Below are positions 32,740 through 41,261 of a stretch of 51,725 nucleotides of DNA, piece after piece. The stretch spans positions 1 through 51,725 of the forward strand of contig LAZY01000075.1 of NCBI GenBank assembly GCA_001013295.1. Direction: 5' to 3'. This stretch comes from Chryseobacterium indologenes (GTDB taxonomy: Bacteria > Bacteroidota > Bacteroidia > Flavobacteriales > Weeksellaceae). How positions within the stretch are numbered: position 1 is the first letter of the stretch; every line of letters starts with the position of its first letter. The notes under the pieces were generated by a model, which saw nothing but the letters and a program-made list of their open reading frames with translations, was not told the origin of the DNA and did no database searches. The translations under genes and the position numbers were made by a program.

Positions 32740-34701
32740 TTAATTGTTACAGCTTCTTTGAATACAGTTCCATAGGGTACCATTATATAGTTTCACACAA
32801 GCGGCATCGATGTCATAAATAAGCATTCCTTCTTTCGGATCTGCAATAACCGCCTGATTCTGAACTCTTGTTATCACCAATCCTTTTGTTTTCGATTCCA
32901 GGGTAATAAATCCGTTCGGGATACTTTCCGGCCATCCTACTTGCTTTTGCTGAACGGTAATACCAAATTTGGTAGGAACTCCCGCTGATGAAAAATCCCC
33001 AGGTTTGGTACATAAAAAGCTAAAAGATGTGCTTGCTGCCGACGTACAGGTTCCATTTTTGGCTGTTACTGTATAGCTGGTTCCTGCAATCATACCGGAA
33101 ATTAAACCTCCTGCCCCCACACTCGGTCCCGCTGGAGAAAACACATACGTATAAGCAGAATTATAATTGCTTATCGTGGCTGTACCAGCTATAACGCTTA
33201 CCACAGGAACAGCTGGTGTCGGAAGCATTGCCGCAATACTGAATGAAGCACTCGCTGTTGACGTACAACCGGCACTTTTTGCCGTTACGGTATAATTAGT
33301 TCCTGCTGTCATACCGGAGATAATCCCTCCTGCCCCTACACTTGGCCCTGAGGTTGAAAATGTATAGGCATAAGCAGAATTATAGTTACTTATGGTAGCT
33401 GTACCAGCTGCCGAGCAACTTGCCGGAGTTGTGCTCACCGTAGGCGTAACTGGAGTCGGAAGCATCGCTGCAATGCTAAATGAAGCACTCGCTGCTGACG
33501 TACAACTGGCACTTTTTGCCGTAACGGTATAGTTAGTTCCTACTGTCATCCCGGAGATGATCCCTCCTGTGCTTACGCTCGGCCCTGATGGTGAAAATGT
33601 ATAGGTATAAGCAGAATTATAGTTACTTATTGTAGCTGTTCCGGATGCTGAGCAACTTGCCGGAGTTGTGCTCACCGTAGGCGTAACTGGAGTCGGAAGC
33701 ATTCCCGCAATACTGAATGAAGCACTCGCTGCTGACGTACAACTGGCACTTTTTGCCGTAACGGTATAGTTAGTTCCTACTGTCATCCCGGAGATGATCC
33801 CTCCTGTGTTTATGCTTGGCCCTGATGGTGAAAATGTATAGGTATAAGCAGAATTATAGTTACTTATTGTAGCTGTTCCGGATGCTGAGCAAGTTGCCGG
33901 AGTTGTGTTCACCGTAGGCGTAACTGGAGTCGGAAGCTTTGCCGCAATACTGAATGAAGTACTTGCTGCCGATACATCACCATTATAGACTGCTTTTACT
34001 GTATAATTGGTTCCTGCTGTCATCCCGGAGATAACCCCTCCCGCTCCTACACTGGGACCAGAAGGTGAAAACTGATAAGTAATGACACTGTTGTAATTGG
34101 TAATCGTTGCAGTTCCGGCAGCTGAGCAACTGGCTGCAGTCTGCTGTATCACGGGCACATCTACAATCTGATCTTTGAACACGATCTCACTTAATGACAC
34201 TCTGTTCAGTGGACTAATTTCATAACCATTCACAATTTTAAATTCTACCTTTGCTACATTAGTGTATACTGTTGACAATGGAACATTAGAATATGCTGTT
34301 CCGCTTATCTGAGGCAATGTTAAAGTTTCAGTCCCTAGCAGTGCATTGCTATTATTGTAAAATTTGATTTCAACATCTTTAACCCATTCATCAAATCCCC
34401 AGGGGCCATAAAATGACATTGCGCTTATTTTGGAAGGACTGGCCATATTCAATTTTATTATTATTGGATTTAGATCTTTTAGCCAATAACAATCGTATGC
34501 TCCCTGCCCACTACTAACATTTCCAGTTTTCCCTTCTCCATCACAAATGACAGCTAAGCTACCAACGTTAGGCGTTTTGTCAGCAGACACATAATTGGCA
34601 GGTCTTCCTACATAATGAGTTCCTGTAATCTGGGCTAGAAGTATGGAAGAAAGCAGTAAAAAAAATAAATTAATACACTGTTTTAAATGACTGTTTTTCA
34701 T
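32740..34701 (-). CDS. Secreted multi-repeat surface protein (discoidin-like N-terminus, five Ser/Thr-rich repeats)
   Basis: A 653-residue exported protein: signal peptide (LFFLLLSSILLAQ), an N-terminal domain (about 30-180) reminiscent of discoidin/F5-8C folds (SAMSFYGPWGFDEWVKDVEI), then five tandem repeats of about 79 residues with motifs SCSASGTATISNYNSAY, FSPSGPSV, GGIISGM and GTNYTVTAKS. The C-terminal module is EGMLIYDIDAACVKLYNGTLWNC. The repeats resemble Ig/fibronectin-like adhesin modules. No T9SS domain is obvious. It is operonic with the smaller secreted protein downstream. The DNA of the middle repeats is almost identical, so copy number may vary. Confidence 0.85.
   Translation of the reverse strand: MKNSHLKQCINLFFLLLSSILLAQITGTHYVGRPANYVSADKTPNVGSLAVICDGEGKTGNVSSGQGAYDCYWLKDLNPIIIKLNMASPSKISAMSFYGPWGFDEWVKDVEIKFYNNSNALLGTETLTLPQISGTAYSNVPLSTVYTNVAKVEFKIVNGYEISPLNRVSLSEIVFKDQIVDVPVIQQTAASCSAAGTATITNYNSVITYQFSPSGPSVGAGGVISGMTAGTNYTVKAVYNGDVSAASTSFSIAAKLPTPVTPTVNTTPATCSASGTATISNYNSAYTYTFSPSGPSINTGGIISGMTVGTNYTVTAKSASCTSAASASFSIAGMLPTPVTPTVSTTPASCSASGTATISNYNSAYTYTFSPSGPSVSTGGIISGMTVGTNYTVTAKSASCTSAASASFSIAAMLPTPVTPTVSTTPASCSAAGTATISNYNSAYAYTFSTSGPSVGAGGIISGMTAGTNYTVTAKSAGCTSTASASFSIAAMLPTPAVPVVSVIAGTATISNYNSAYTYVFSPAGPSVGAGGLISGMIAGTSYTVTAKNGTCTSAASTSFSFLCTKPGDFSSAGVPTKFGITVQQKQVGWPESIPNGFITLESKTKGLVITRVQNQAVIADPKEGMLIYDIDAACVKLYNGTLWNCIQRSCNN
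33010..34150 (-). repeat. Tandem 237-nt repeats inside the surface protein gene
   Basis: Five copies of a roughly 237-nt unit encode the 79-residue modules. The junction sequence GCCGGAGTTGTG (third copy with one change) begins at 33422, 33659 and 33896, exactly 237 nt apart; copies 2-4 are nearly identical and the outer ones diverged. Confidence 0.85.
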
Positions 34702-34983
34702 CTTTTAAATTATTATGTTTTTATATCATTAGAAAAGAACCGGGTTCAAAAGGTTCATTATTTTTTTGAAATAATCATCGTGAATTTTTACAGGTACAAA
34801 TAGAATAAATTTCTTAAAAAAAAGGATAAAACAGCCCCCCTCATCAGGCCCTCTATTTCCAAAACATATTAATAACAAGTATATTACAAGCTAATTAAAA
34901 CCAGCTAATTTCTGAATTCAAGGGGATAATAAAATTAGACTTATCTTATTTCATCTATAAAAAATATCATTCATTAGAGTATG
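34702..34983. other. Intergenic region upstream of the surface operon
   Basis: AT-rich with no gene. It contains GAACCGGGTTC near 34738, and CAAAAGGTTC (34746-34755), which is the exact reverse complement of GAACCTTTTG at 34996-35005. A complete TAnnTTTG promoter for the surface operon is not seen. Confidence 0.4.
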
Positions 34984-35014
34984 ATCAAAAAAAAAGAACC
35001 TTTTGAAGGCTCTT
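34984..35014 (-). terminator. Terminator of the TPR-HTH regulator gene
   Basis: AAGAACCTT (34994-35002) pairs with AAGGCTCTT (35006-35014) with one mismatch. In the minus direction it is followed by a run of ten T/U-rich bases (34984-34993). It lies 29 nt after the stop codon at 35043. Confidence 0.7.
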
Positions 35015-35042
35015 ATAGGGTATGACGAAAAACTCAACACGA

Positions 35043-36602
35043 TCAGACTTTATCTATATATTTTCTGATCTGGATCATCAGGTCTTCTTCCGGATTCAGG
35101 CCCAGTCTTTTTCTAAGATTATACCTGTTGTTTTCAATTGTTTTATTAGCTTTAAAAGTATATTCTGCAATTTCTTTGGTAGAGAACCCAAGGTATATAT
35201 AAGCACAGAAAGTGAGCTCAGAAACTTTTAAATTAGAATTTACGTCCAGCATTTTTGTACAGAAATCAGGATAGATCTCCTGAAAGCGCCCCCAGAAATG
35301 AGGAGAATTATCTTTCACCATATGACTGAGCTCGGAAAAGGATTCGGTGACTTTTTGTTCTAGTTTTTCAATTTTGCCCTCTTGCTCCTTTATTTCAGAC
35401 TCTTTTTCAGAAAGCCTCCTTTTTTGCTCTCCGATGATCTTTGCTTTTCTTCTTCTTATTTTTTTAGAGCGGATGATCACAACCATTAACAGCAGAATAA
35501 AAACAGAGATCAGCAATATGATAATCATTGCTCCATTTTTTTCCAACTCGGTTTTCTCCTGTTGTTTTTTGATTAACATTCTGTCCAGTTCTTTCTGAAC
35601 AATCTTTCTATCATCTTCCATATCTTCTTTATGCCTCCCCTCAGCCCTTTGCAGGTAATAAATTTCCTGCTTATGATCACCCAACATTTTATAGGCTGCC
35701 GCTATTTTAGAATCTACGAATGCAGAATATTGACCGAACTTTCCTTTATTTTCAATACATTTTTCATAGAAAGTAACTGCATTTTTATAGTCATGAGTAT
35801 AGAAATAATAGTCTCCAAAGGCTTCATAGAAAGGTGCCAGATATTGATATTTTTCAAGAAGTGCCAGCTCATACCCTTTCTGAATGGATGAATATGCCAG
35901 GGAAGGATTTTTTTCCTGTAGAAAGATCCAGCTTTTATGGAAATAAATAAAAGGTCTGTTTCTATACATTTTCTTGGCAGAAAGATACTCATTCAGAGGT
36001 ATTTTTTCAGAAATCATTATGGATTTATCTGCATATAAATGAGCCATTTTATAATCTTTACGTTCAGTATAATAATCGGCAATTCCTGAATATACATTGG
36101 CAATTATAAGTTGTGATTCCAGATCATCCCTTGATTTCAAGAGAGTGAGTGCCTCATTATAATTCTGATAAGATTGCTCAAATAAAGACATTCTGCTATA
36201 ATAAACAGCCTGTAGATTCAGAAAGGCAGCTTTTAATACCTTATTTTTCTGAAGAGCCTTTTCCTGAAGCCCTTTTTCGAGGTATTCGGCACCCTCATCA
36301 AAGTTTCTGAAAAAAACCAAAGAACGTGTCATATAATAATAGGACATTGCTTTTCTTTCAGAATCTTTTTCCTCCACTGCTGCTTTGAGTGCTTTCTCAG
36401 AAAATTGACGCGTTTTCCCAAAATCCACATACATATAATCATCTGATAAGCTGAGCCATTGATCCATTTCGCTGGCCTTGTTCAGATCCTGACAGGAAAA
36501 GAAATGGCAACTTTGTATAAAAAATATAAAGAGGAATATAATCTGCTTACGGGTAACTGCTGATTTACAAAAAGAGAAAACAAGCCTGGAATGAGCAATC
36601 AT
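35043..36602 (-). CDS. TPR-transmembrane-LuxR-type HTH regulator
   Basis: A 519-residue membrane regulator of a form common in Bacteroidota. An N-terminal hydrophobic segment (about 18-36) is followed by TPR-like helical repeats on the periplasmic side (about 45-330, e.g. GDYYFYTHDYKNAVTFYEKC), a TM helix near 352-375 (MIIILLISVFILLLMVVII), a charged coiled coil (about 376-425) and a C-terminal HTH (about 450-515, FSTKEIAEYTFKANKTIENN). It has no kinase or receiver domain and probably links a periplasmic cue directly to DNA binding. It has its own consensus promoter and terminator; the target may be the adjacent surface genes (inference). Confidence 0.88.
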   Translation of the reverse strand: MIAHSRLVFSFCKSAVTRKQIIFLFIFFIQSCHFFSCQDLNKASEMDQWLSLSDDYMYVDFGKTRQFSEKALKAAVEEKDSERKAMSYYYMTRSLVFFRNFDEGAEYLEKGLQEKALQKNKVLKAAFLNLQAVYYSRMSLFEQSYQNYNEALTLLKSRDDLESQLIIANVYSGIADYYTERKDYKMAHLYADKSIMISEKIPLNEYLSAKKMYRNRPFIYFHKSWIFLQEKNPSLAYSSIQKGYELALLEKYQYLAPFYEAFGDYYFYTHDYKNAVTFYEKCIENKGKFGQYSAFVDSKIAAAYKMLGDHKQEIYYLQRAEGRHKEDMEDDRKIVQKELDRMLIKKQQEKTELEKNGAMIIILLISVFILLLMVVIIRSKKIRRRKAKIIGEQKRRLSEKESEIKEQEGKIEKLEQKVTESFSELSHMVKDNSPHFWGRFQEIYPDFCTKMLDVNSNLKVSELTFCAYIYLGFSTKEIAEYTFKANKTIENNRYNLRKRLGLNPEEDLMIQIRKYIDKV

Positions 36603-36643
36603 GTAGTATTAGAATAAGGAAATAATTAAAATATAAGGAAGTA

Positions 36644-36676
36644 CAAAAGTAGAATAAATAGATTGATATTTTCAAC
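36644..36676 (-). promoter_or_regulatory. Consensus promoter of the TPR-HTH regulator
   Basis: Minus strand: GTTG at 36676-36673, 21-nt spacer, then TACTTTTG at 36651-36644, matching TTG-N17-23-TAnnTTTG. The start codon at 36602 is 42 nt away. Confidence 0.65.
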
Positions 36677-36887
36677 CATAAAACAGCATATAATTGCTTT
36701 TTTAAATAGATTTTTATCTATAGGCTTATAAAAATCCAGGCAAAAAATAGTTTCATGATAATAATCCGGTTTCTGATACTATATAATATGGAGATCAACT
36801 GAACAGACTTCTATAAGTGGGGTTATTCCGTTTAAATATTGTTGGGACTTTTTTTATTTCTTTTATTTGTAATTTATTTTACAGCGT

Positions 36888-37712
36888 ATGGAAGATCAAA
36901 TGAACTGCATCTATAGAGTGATCAATTTTATGGAAAAAAATTATGATCAGCAAGTCTCTGTAAAGGATCTGGAAGAGATCTCCCATTATTCTTACAGGAA
37001 CATCCAACGCATCTTTAAATACAGTTGTGGAGAAACCATAGGAGCTTTTCAGCAAAGGCTAAGGGTTGAAAATGCCTATAAAAGAATCCTTTATACTCAG
37101 GAAAATCTTACTTCTATTGCCATTGAAGTAGGTTTTGCCAATATCGCCTCTTTTTCCAAAGCTTTCAAACAGCATTTCGGAATTTCTCCCAAAGCAGCAA
37201 GACTGAATAAGGAGCAGCTCCTTTGCGGAGATGAGCTCATTCCGATAACATCGGACGTATTGCTGGAACCTGAAATTGTATATCTTAAGCCGGTTCAGGT
37301 ATATTATCAAAGTGTCAGCACCTATTACAACAATGAAGAAATTGAATGGCTATGGAAAAGGTTTATGCAACATGAATTTCCTGCTGCTGATACGGAATAT
37401 TTTGGAGTCATAGCAGACGAGCCCCTGATCAAAACCGAGATCAATTGCCGTTATGACGCATGTTCTATCCTACAGGCACAAAATAAAAAACTACCTTCCA
37501 AAACTATTTTGGGTGGTAAATATGCAAGATTTACCCACATCGGCAGCTACGATACTATAGATGATACCTATACTAAAATTTATTCCCGCTGGATCTTTAA
37601 TTCGGGGCTTGAGTTTTCCCATACCCCAATTATCGAGAAATATGAGAGACATGTAACCCATCCAGATGATCAGGAAGAACAGCTGACCTATATTTTGTTG
37701 CCTCTGAAATAG
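36888..37712 (+). CDS. AraC-family regulator with GyrI-like effector domain
   Basis: A 274-residue regulator with an N-terminal AraC DNA-binding domain (about 8-105): first HTH SVKDLEEISHYSYRNIQRIF, second TSIAIEVGFANIASFSKAFKQHFGISPK, a textbook signature. The C-terminal domain (about 125-274) has the GyrI/SOUL-like pattern (VYLKPVQVYYQSVSTY, KTILGGKYARFTHIGSYDTI, EKYERHV). This Rob/BmrR-like architecture usually binds small amphipathic ligands. It lies 68 nt before the agmatine deiminase gene on the same strand, so that gene may be co-transcribed or regulated; a separate -7 box lies between them. Confidence 0.92.
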   Translation: MEDQMNCIYRVINFMEKNYDQQVSVKDLEEISHYSYRNIQRIFKYSCGETIGAFQQRLRVENAYKRILYTQENLTSIAIEVGFANIASFSKAFKQHFGISPKAARLNKEQLLCGDELIPITSDVLLEPEIVYLKPVQVYYQSVSTYYNNEEIEWLWKRFMQHEFPAADTEYFGVIADEPLIKTEINCRYDACSILQAQNKKLPSKTILGGKYARFTHIGSYDTIDDTYTKIYSRWIFNSGLEFSHTPIIEKYERHVTHPDDQEEQLTYILLPLK

Positions 37713-37721
37713 ATTGTCAAT

Positions 37722-37759
37722 TTTGGACAAGTCTGACCATGTTGATCGATTTAATTTTG
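37722..37759 (+). promoter_or_regulatory. Candidate promoter of the agmatine deiminase gene
   Basis: TAATTTTG at 37752-37759 matches TAnnTTTG. TTTG at 37722-37725 could be the -33 box, but the 26-nt spacer is somewhat long. A transcript starting here would begin after 37739, which favours the ATG at 37781 as the translation start of the next gene. Confidence 0.4.
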
Positions 37760-37780
37760 CCTTATCAAAAAAGATCAATC

Positions 37781-38905
37781 ATGCAAAGAAAAAAAATCAT
37801 GCTCCTGTTATTACCTTTTATCTTGTCATCATGTACACAGGATGAAACAACAGATCAGTCAACAGGTACGCCAGATCCCAGTACCATTGTGTATAAAATG
37901 CCGGAAGAATCTGCTCCACATGAAGGAACCTGGCTTCAGTGGCCTCACGAATATCAATATGGCATTACCTACCGCAAAAGACTGGATCCTACCTGGGTAG
38001 CCATGACCAAAGAACTGGTACAAAGTGAAAAGGTTCATATCATTGCTTATGACAGTATGGAAAAAGAAAGAATCATCTCATTGTTGAATAATGCTGGAGT
38101 TTCGCTCAGCAATATCGATTTTAAACTTTATCCTACGGATGACTTTTGGGTAAGAGATAACGGGCCTATCTATGTAAAGGATAAAAACGGAAAGCTGTTT
38201 ATCCAGGATTGGGGTTTTAACGGCTGGGGCAATAAGGCTCAATACAACAACTGTAATGCTGTTCCTTCTAAAATTGCAGCAGATACTAATGTTCCGAAAG
38301 TAGATCTTAATTCAGTAATGATCAACGAAGGAGGAAGTGTGGAAATTGATGGTAATGGTGTATTGATGGCTTGTAAAAGTTCTATTCTTAATACGAACAG
38401 AAATCCGGGAATGACACAGCAGCAGGCAGAAGCTATATTTACCAAAAATCTGGGAATCACCAAATTTATCTGGTTGGAAGGTAAAGCCGGACTTGACATT
38501 ACCGATATGCACATTGACGGGTTTGCAAGATTTGCCAATGCCTCCACCATTGTCACGATGAACACAGGTGATCTGACCTACTGGCAGGTTCCCGGCAGTG
38601 ACATCAGCAAGCTTTACAGCGCTACAGATAAAAACGGTGCAGCTTACCAGTTTGTAAAAATTCCTTTGACCCAAAATGAAGTAATCACCACTTATGGGAA
38701 GAATGTAGGCCGTGCCTCATACATCAATTATTATATCGCCAACAACCGGGTACTGGTTCCTAATTACAACGATCCGAATGATGCTGTTGCCAATCAGATT
38801 ATTCAAAAGCTGTATCCTGGCAAACAGGTGGTGGGAATCGATTGCCGGAACCTATTTGCCAATGGCGGAATGGTACACTGTGTCACACAGCAGCAACCCA
38901 GATAA
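37781..38905 (+). CDS. Agmatine deiminase / peptidylarginine deiminase-family lipoprotein
   Basis: A 374-residue protein from the ATG at 37781; an earlier ATG at 37739 would precede the lipoprotein signal with an unlikely polar extension. The signal MLLLLPFILSSC has a lipobox with Cys18. The mature enzyme shows the PPAD/agmatine deiminase fold signatures: EGTWLQWPH, FWVRDNGP (Asp126), INEGGSVEIDG, DMHIDGFAR (His244) and C-terminal GGMVHCVTQQQP with catalytic Cys367. Agmatine deiminases convert agmatine to N-carbamoylputrescine and ammonia. Most are cytoplasmic; here the enzyme is lipid-anchored, so it acts outside the cytoplasm, perhaps on peptide arginine or external agmatine. Confidence 0.9.
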   Translation: MQRKKIMLLLLPFILSSCTQDETTDQSTGTPDPSTIVYKMPEESAPHEGTWLQWPHEYQYGITYRKRLDPTWVAMTKELVQSEKVHIIAYDSMEKERIISLLNNAGVSLSNIDFKLYPTDDFWVRDNGPIYVKDKNGKLFIQDWGFNGWGNKAQYNNCNAVPSKIAADTNVPKVDLNSVMINEGGSVEIDGNGVLMACKSSILNTNRNPGMTQQQAEAIFTKNLGITKFIWLEGKAGLDITDMHIDGFARFANASTIVTMNTGDLTYWQVPGSDISKLYSATDKNGAAYQFVKIPLTQNEVITTYGKNVGRASYINYYIANNRVLVPNYNDPNDAVANQIIQKLYPGKQVVGIDCRNLFANGGMVHCVTQQQPR

Positions 38906-38924
38906 AACCATTTATTATTCATAA

Positions 38925-38959
38925 AAAAACCTGCCTATACCAGCAGGTTTTTCTTTTTT
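38925..38959 (+). terminator. Strong terminator after the deiminase gene (bidirectional)
   Basis: AAAAACCTGC (38925-38934) pairs perfectly with GCAGGTTTTT (38943-38952) around an 8-nt loop and is followed by a T-rich run. The A run on the other side would also terminate the convergent VOC gene ending at 39009. Confidence 0.85.
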
Positions 38960-39008
38960 AGCAAGATAACATCTGAGAGATCAGATTCCCTGAATCGCAG
39001 TGTTGTTA

Positions 39009-39383
39009 TTATCTATGCTTTCCTTTCTGTACATTAAAAACCGTGCCCGCCGGATCTGTAATCCAATGCATTCCTTCAGGAAGTTCTTCAATCTCATCAC
39101 AGGTCTCTATCCCATTCGATTTCAGATATTCTGTAGCTTCCTCTACATCAGGAACGGTAAGCTGCAACCAGGTTTCGGAATGGGTATAATTGTCCACACA
39201 GTCCAGCCATATCACATTGTGCCCGAATTTTACTTCATGGGTTCTGGAAACGGTGGGATTGATAATCGGTTTTTCCTCAACAGTCAACTTTAGAATATCT
39301 CTGTAAAAAGCTACCGTTTTTTCATATTTATTTTTTGGAATTTTGATGGCTATATTGATGCCTGCTTCAAATTTTGTATTCAT
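39009..39383 (-). CDS. VOC/glyoxalase-family protein
   Basis: A 124-residue single-module VOC protein: INIAIKIPKNKYEKTVAFYRDIL at the N-terminus, a central EVKFGHNVIWLDCVD strand pair, and the C-terminal unit VEEATEYLKSNGIETCDEI with MHWITDPAGTVFNV. Metal-site residues vary in this family and no activity can be assigned. It follows the alpha/beta hydrolase gene by 46 nt on the same strand, so they may form an operon. It is distinct from the VOC protein at 18939. Confidence 0.87.
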   Translation of the reverse strand: MNTKFEAGINIAIKIPKNKYEKTVAFYRDILKLTVEEKPIINPTVSRTHEVKFGHNVIWLDCVDNYTHSETWLQLTVPDVEEATEYLKSNGIETCDEIEELPEGMHWITDPAGTVFNVQKGKHR

Positions 39384-39429
39384 ATTGTAAGGTATTTGTT
39401 GAGATCAGTTTAGCCTTTTAAATTTTAAG

Positions 39430-40302
39430 CTACTTTAAAAAAGTATTCATATAGTTGAGAATTGTCGCTGTCTGCATCATCAGGCTGACATGGCTTTGTC
39501 CCGGAACAATAGCCAGCTGGGATTTCGGCATGGGAGCCATATCAGCAGAGATACCGCCTCCCAATAGTGTATAGGTTTTAATCAGTTCAGTCTTATCCAA
39601 TCCATCGTTATCACCTGCTATAATCAAAACGGGAGCAGATATTTTTGCAATATCAGAATCTCCCATATTGAATGGTTCTCCTATAAAAGCAATCATTTGT
39701 TCCAGAAATGGTGTCCATTTTGTCTTATCAGGAGCAACGGCATCATACGACTCATGCATAGGGCTTTTATCAAAAAGAGAGGGTTTCATCGTTTTAAAAA
39801 CACTGTTGATTTCCGGCAGCCAGCCAGTATTTTTGTACGTGGAAGATATAATGACCAATTTTTTTAATCTTTTGGGACTTTGGATAGCAAGCTGATACGC
39901 AACTTCCCCACCGAAACTATATCCTACGACATCTGCAGTTTCCTCTTTCAGATAATCCATAACTTTTTCCACATCACCTGCTAAAGCAGCATGTGATAAT
40001 TTTCTGTCTGAATAAGGGGTATGCCCATGTCCCTGCAATTCGATGGCAATAACTTTCCTGTTTTTTGAAAGTTCAGGGATCAGCGGTCCCCAATTGGTAT
40101 CGATCGTCATAAAAGCTCCATGCAACAACACCAGTGGTCTCCCCTCCCCATATACTTCATAATAAACTTTGAGATTCCCCACAGGTACATAGCCGCTAGT
40201 CATCGGCTTTATTTTTTGTCCGTATAACGGTAAGGCCGTCAATATAATCATCATCACCAGTATTGGCTTCAAAAGATGATAAGATCTGAATAAATTTTTC
40301 AT
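39430..40302 (-). CDS. Secreted alpha/beta-hydrolase
   Basis: A 290-residue alpha/beta-hydrolase-fold protein with signal peptide or N-terminal anchor (ILVMMIILTALPLYGQ). HG oxyanion motif LVLLHGAFM near 57-65; nucleophile elbow GYSFGG with Ser129; acid Asp in IIAGDNDG (D231 or D233); catalytic His271 in GQSH. The triad is complete, so it is likely an active esterase, lipase or related hydrolase in the periplasm or outside. The substrate is unknown. It has its own consensus promoter upstream and precedes the VOC gene. Confidence 0.9.
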   Translation of the reverse strand: MKNLFRSYHLLKPILVMMIILTALPLYGQKIKPMTSGYVPVGNLKVYYEVYGEGRPLVLLHGAFMTIDTNWGPLIPELSKNRKVIAIELQGHGHTPYSDRKLSHAALAGDVEKVMDYLKEETADVVGYSFGGEVAYQLAIQSPKRLKKLVIISSTYKNTGWLPEINSVFKTMKPSLFDKSPMHESYDAVAPDKTKWTPFLEQMIAFIGEPFNMGDSDIAKISAPVLIIAGDNDGLDKTELIKTYTLLGGGISADMAPMPKSQLAIVPGQSHVSLMMQTATILNYMNTFLK

Positions 40303-40327
40303 ACTGCTATTTGGATTTAGGTTTTAT

Positions 40328-40357
40328 CAAAATTACCAAGTCACCACGAAATCCAAC
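40328..40357 (-). promoter_or_regulatory. Consensus promoter of the hydrolase gene
   Basis: Minus strand: TTG at 40356-40354, 18-nt spacer, then TAATTTTG at 40335-40328. The start codon at 40302 follows after about 25 nt. Confidence 0.6.
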
Positions 40358-40532
40358 TTGCCAAAGGACAAGATTTCACACGGATACAATCAATTCTTTG
40401 GTGACTTTTCTTCCTATAAGCCAGCAACCCCCTCAGGCACAGCAAATTCATCTAAAAATAAATATTTTTAAGAATAATTTACTTTAATTAATAAAATTTG
40501 ATTAATTTCGAATACAACCAAACTTAAATATT

Positions 40533-40676
40533 ATGAAAAATTTAAAAAGAATTGAAAGACAAGAATTAAAATCTATCAAAGGAGGAATTAACTGTCCCGG
40601 AGGTCAAATATGCTTAATCGGCGGAAAGTGGCAGTGTATGCCATATGATGGATGTGGCGGTGGAAACCAACCTTAA
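40533..40676 (+). CDS. Bacteriocin-like GG-leader peptide 1 (47 residues)
   Basis: It begins MKNLKRIERQELKSIKGG, a double-glycine-type leader as used by peptidase-containing exporters (ComC/bacteriocin leaders) and common in Chryseobacterium. The core (about residues 19-47) is Gly- and Cys-rich (CPGG, CLIGGKWQC, GCGGG) with four Cys residues. It lies 24 nt before a second gene with the same leader pattern, which makes chance unlikely. No processing enzyme or exporter is adjacent in the window. The function could be antimicrobial or signalling; only the leader type is clear. Confidence 0.75.
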   Translation: MKNLKRIERQELKSIKGGINCPGGQICLIGGKWQCMPYDGCGGGNQP

Positions 40677-40700
40677 ACTCTAACTTTAAACTACTTGACT

Positions 40701-40847
40701 ATGAAAAACTGTAAAAAAATTTCGAGAGATCAATTAAAAAGTATTAACGGCGGAGCAGCCACCTGCTCTGAAGAATGCTGCCCACCAGCGGGGGTAAAGA
40801 GATGCCCATGGGTATTTTGTTTTGCACCATGCCCGGTTCTTAGCTAG
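40701..40847 (+). CDS. Bacteriocin-like GG-leader peptide 2 (48 residues)
   Basis: It begins MKNCKKISRDQLKSINGG, the same double-glycine leader as the preceding gene (LKSIxGG shared). The core is short and very Cys/Pro-rich (CSEECCPPAG, RCPWVFCFAPCP), with seven Cys after the leader. It shares no obvious core sequence with peptide 1. It is co-directional and 24 nt downstream, so they probably share a transcript; a perfect 13-bp hairpin follows 65 nt after the stop. Confidence 0.75.
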   Translation: MKNCKKISRDQLKSINGGAATCSEECCPPAGVKRCPWVFCFAPCPVLS

Positions 40848-40912
40848 AAATTTCACTGAATTAATCAAAATTAATCAGATATTGTATCCTGTAATGGATT
40901 ATTAAACATACA

Positions 40913-40945
40913 AAAAGCCTTAAAATTATTGATTTTAAGGCTTTT
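40913..40945 (+). terminator. Terminator after the bacteriocin-like genes
   Basis: AAAAGCCTTAAAA (40913-40925) pairs perfectly with TTTTAAGGCTTTT (40933-40945) around a 7-nt loop, ending in TTTT. It is symmetrical, so it may act in both directions. Confidence 0.7.
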
Positions 40946-41059
40946 ATATGGAATACGGGTAAATGTAATCTGTGTTTTTGGAATATATTGAAAATGCTTT
41001 ATTAATACTGCCACTTTTTCAACTCTCTGGAATTATCTTTCTCTTTTCATGATTAGGGC

Positions 41060-41250
41060 TTAGTACCACCTATCTTTTGTTATCAACTGCTGCATATTGT
41101 AATGTTCAATTGCATTTTGCTTTAGCGGATGGGTACTCCATTCTTCCCACTCACAGCTAAAAGGATCATATCGGATCAAGCGCAAAAGCTGTGGTAAAAC
41201 AATTGAATACCGATTGATTATTCTAAATTTTATAGACGCAAAGAATTAGT
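41060..41250 (-). pseudogene. Gene remnant containing the dispersed repeat (copy B)
   Basis: On the minus strand an open stretch without ATG runs from just after a stop near 41251 to a stop at 41062-41060. It encodes FRIINRYSIVLPQLL and then CEWEEWSTHPLKQNAIEHYN and ends TKDRWY, which looks like real protein. The first part is shared with copy A at 20867. I do not recognise the family. It is probably the 3' remnant of a decayed gene. Confidence 0.45.
41172..41244. repeat. Dispersed 73-nt repeat, copy B
   Basis: Nearly identical to copy A at 20867-20940. It overlaps the coding remnant at 41060-41250 and is followed within 20 nt by the large hairpin 41262-41375. Confidence 0.75.
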
Positions 41251-41261
41251 GATTCGAATAC

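Noticed and set aside
40503..40510. TAATTTCG as -7 box of the bacteriocin-like genes
   Set aside because: It deviates from TAnnTTTG and no TTG lies at the right distance.
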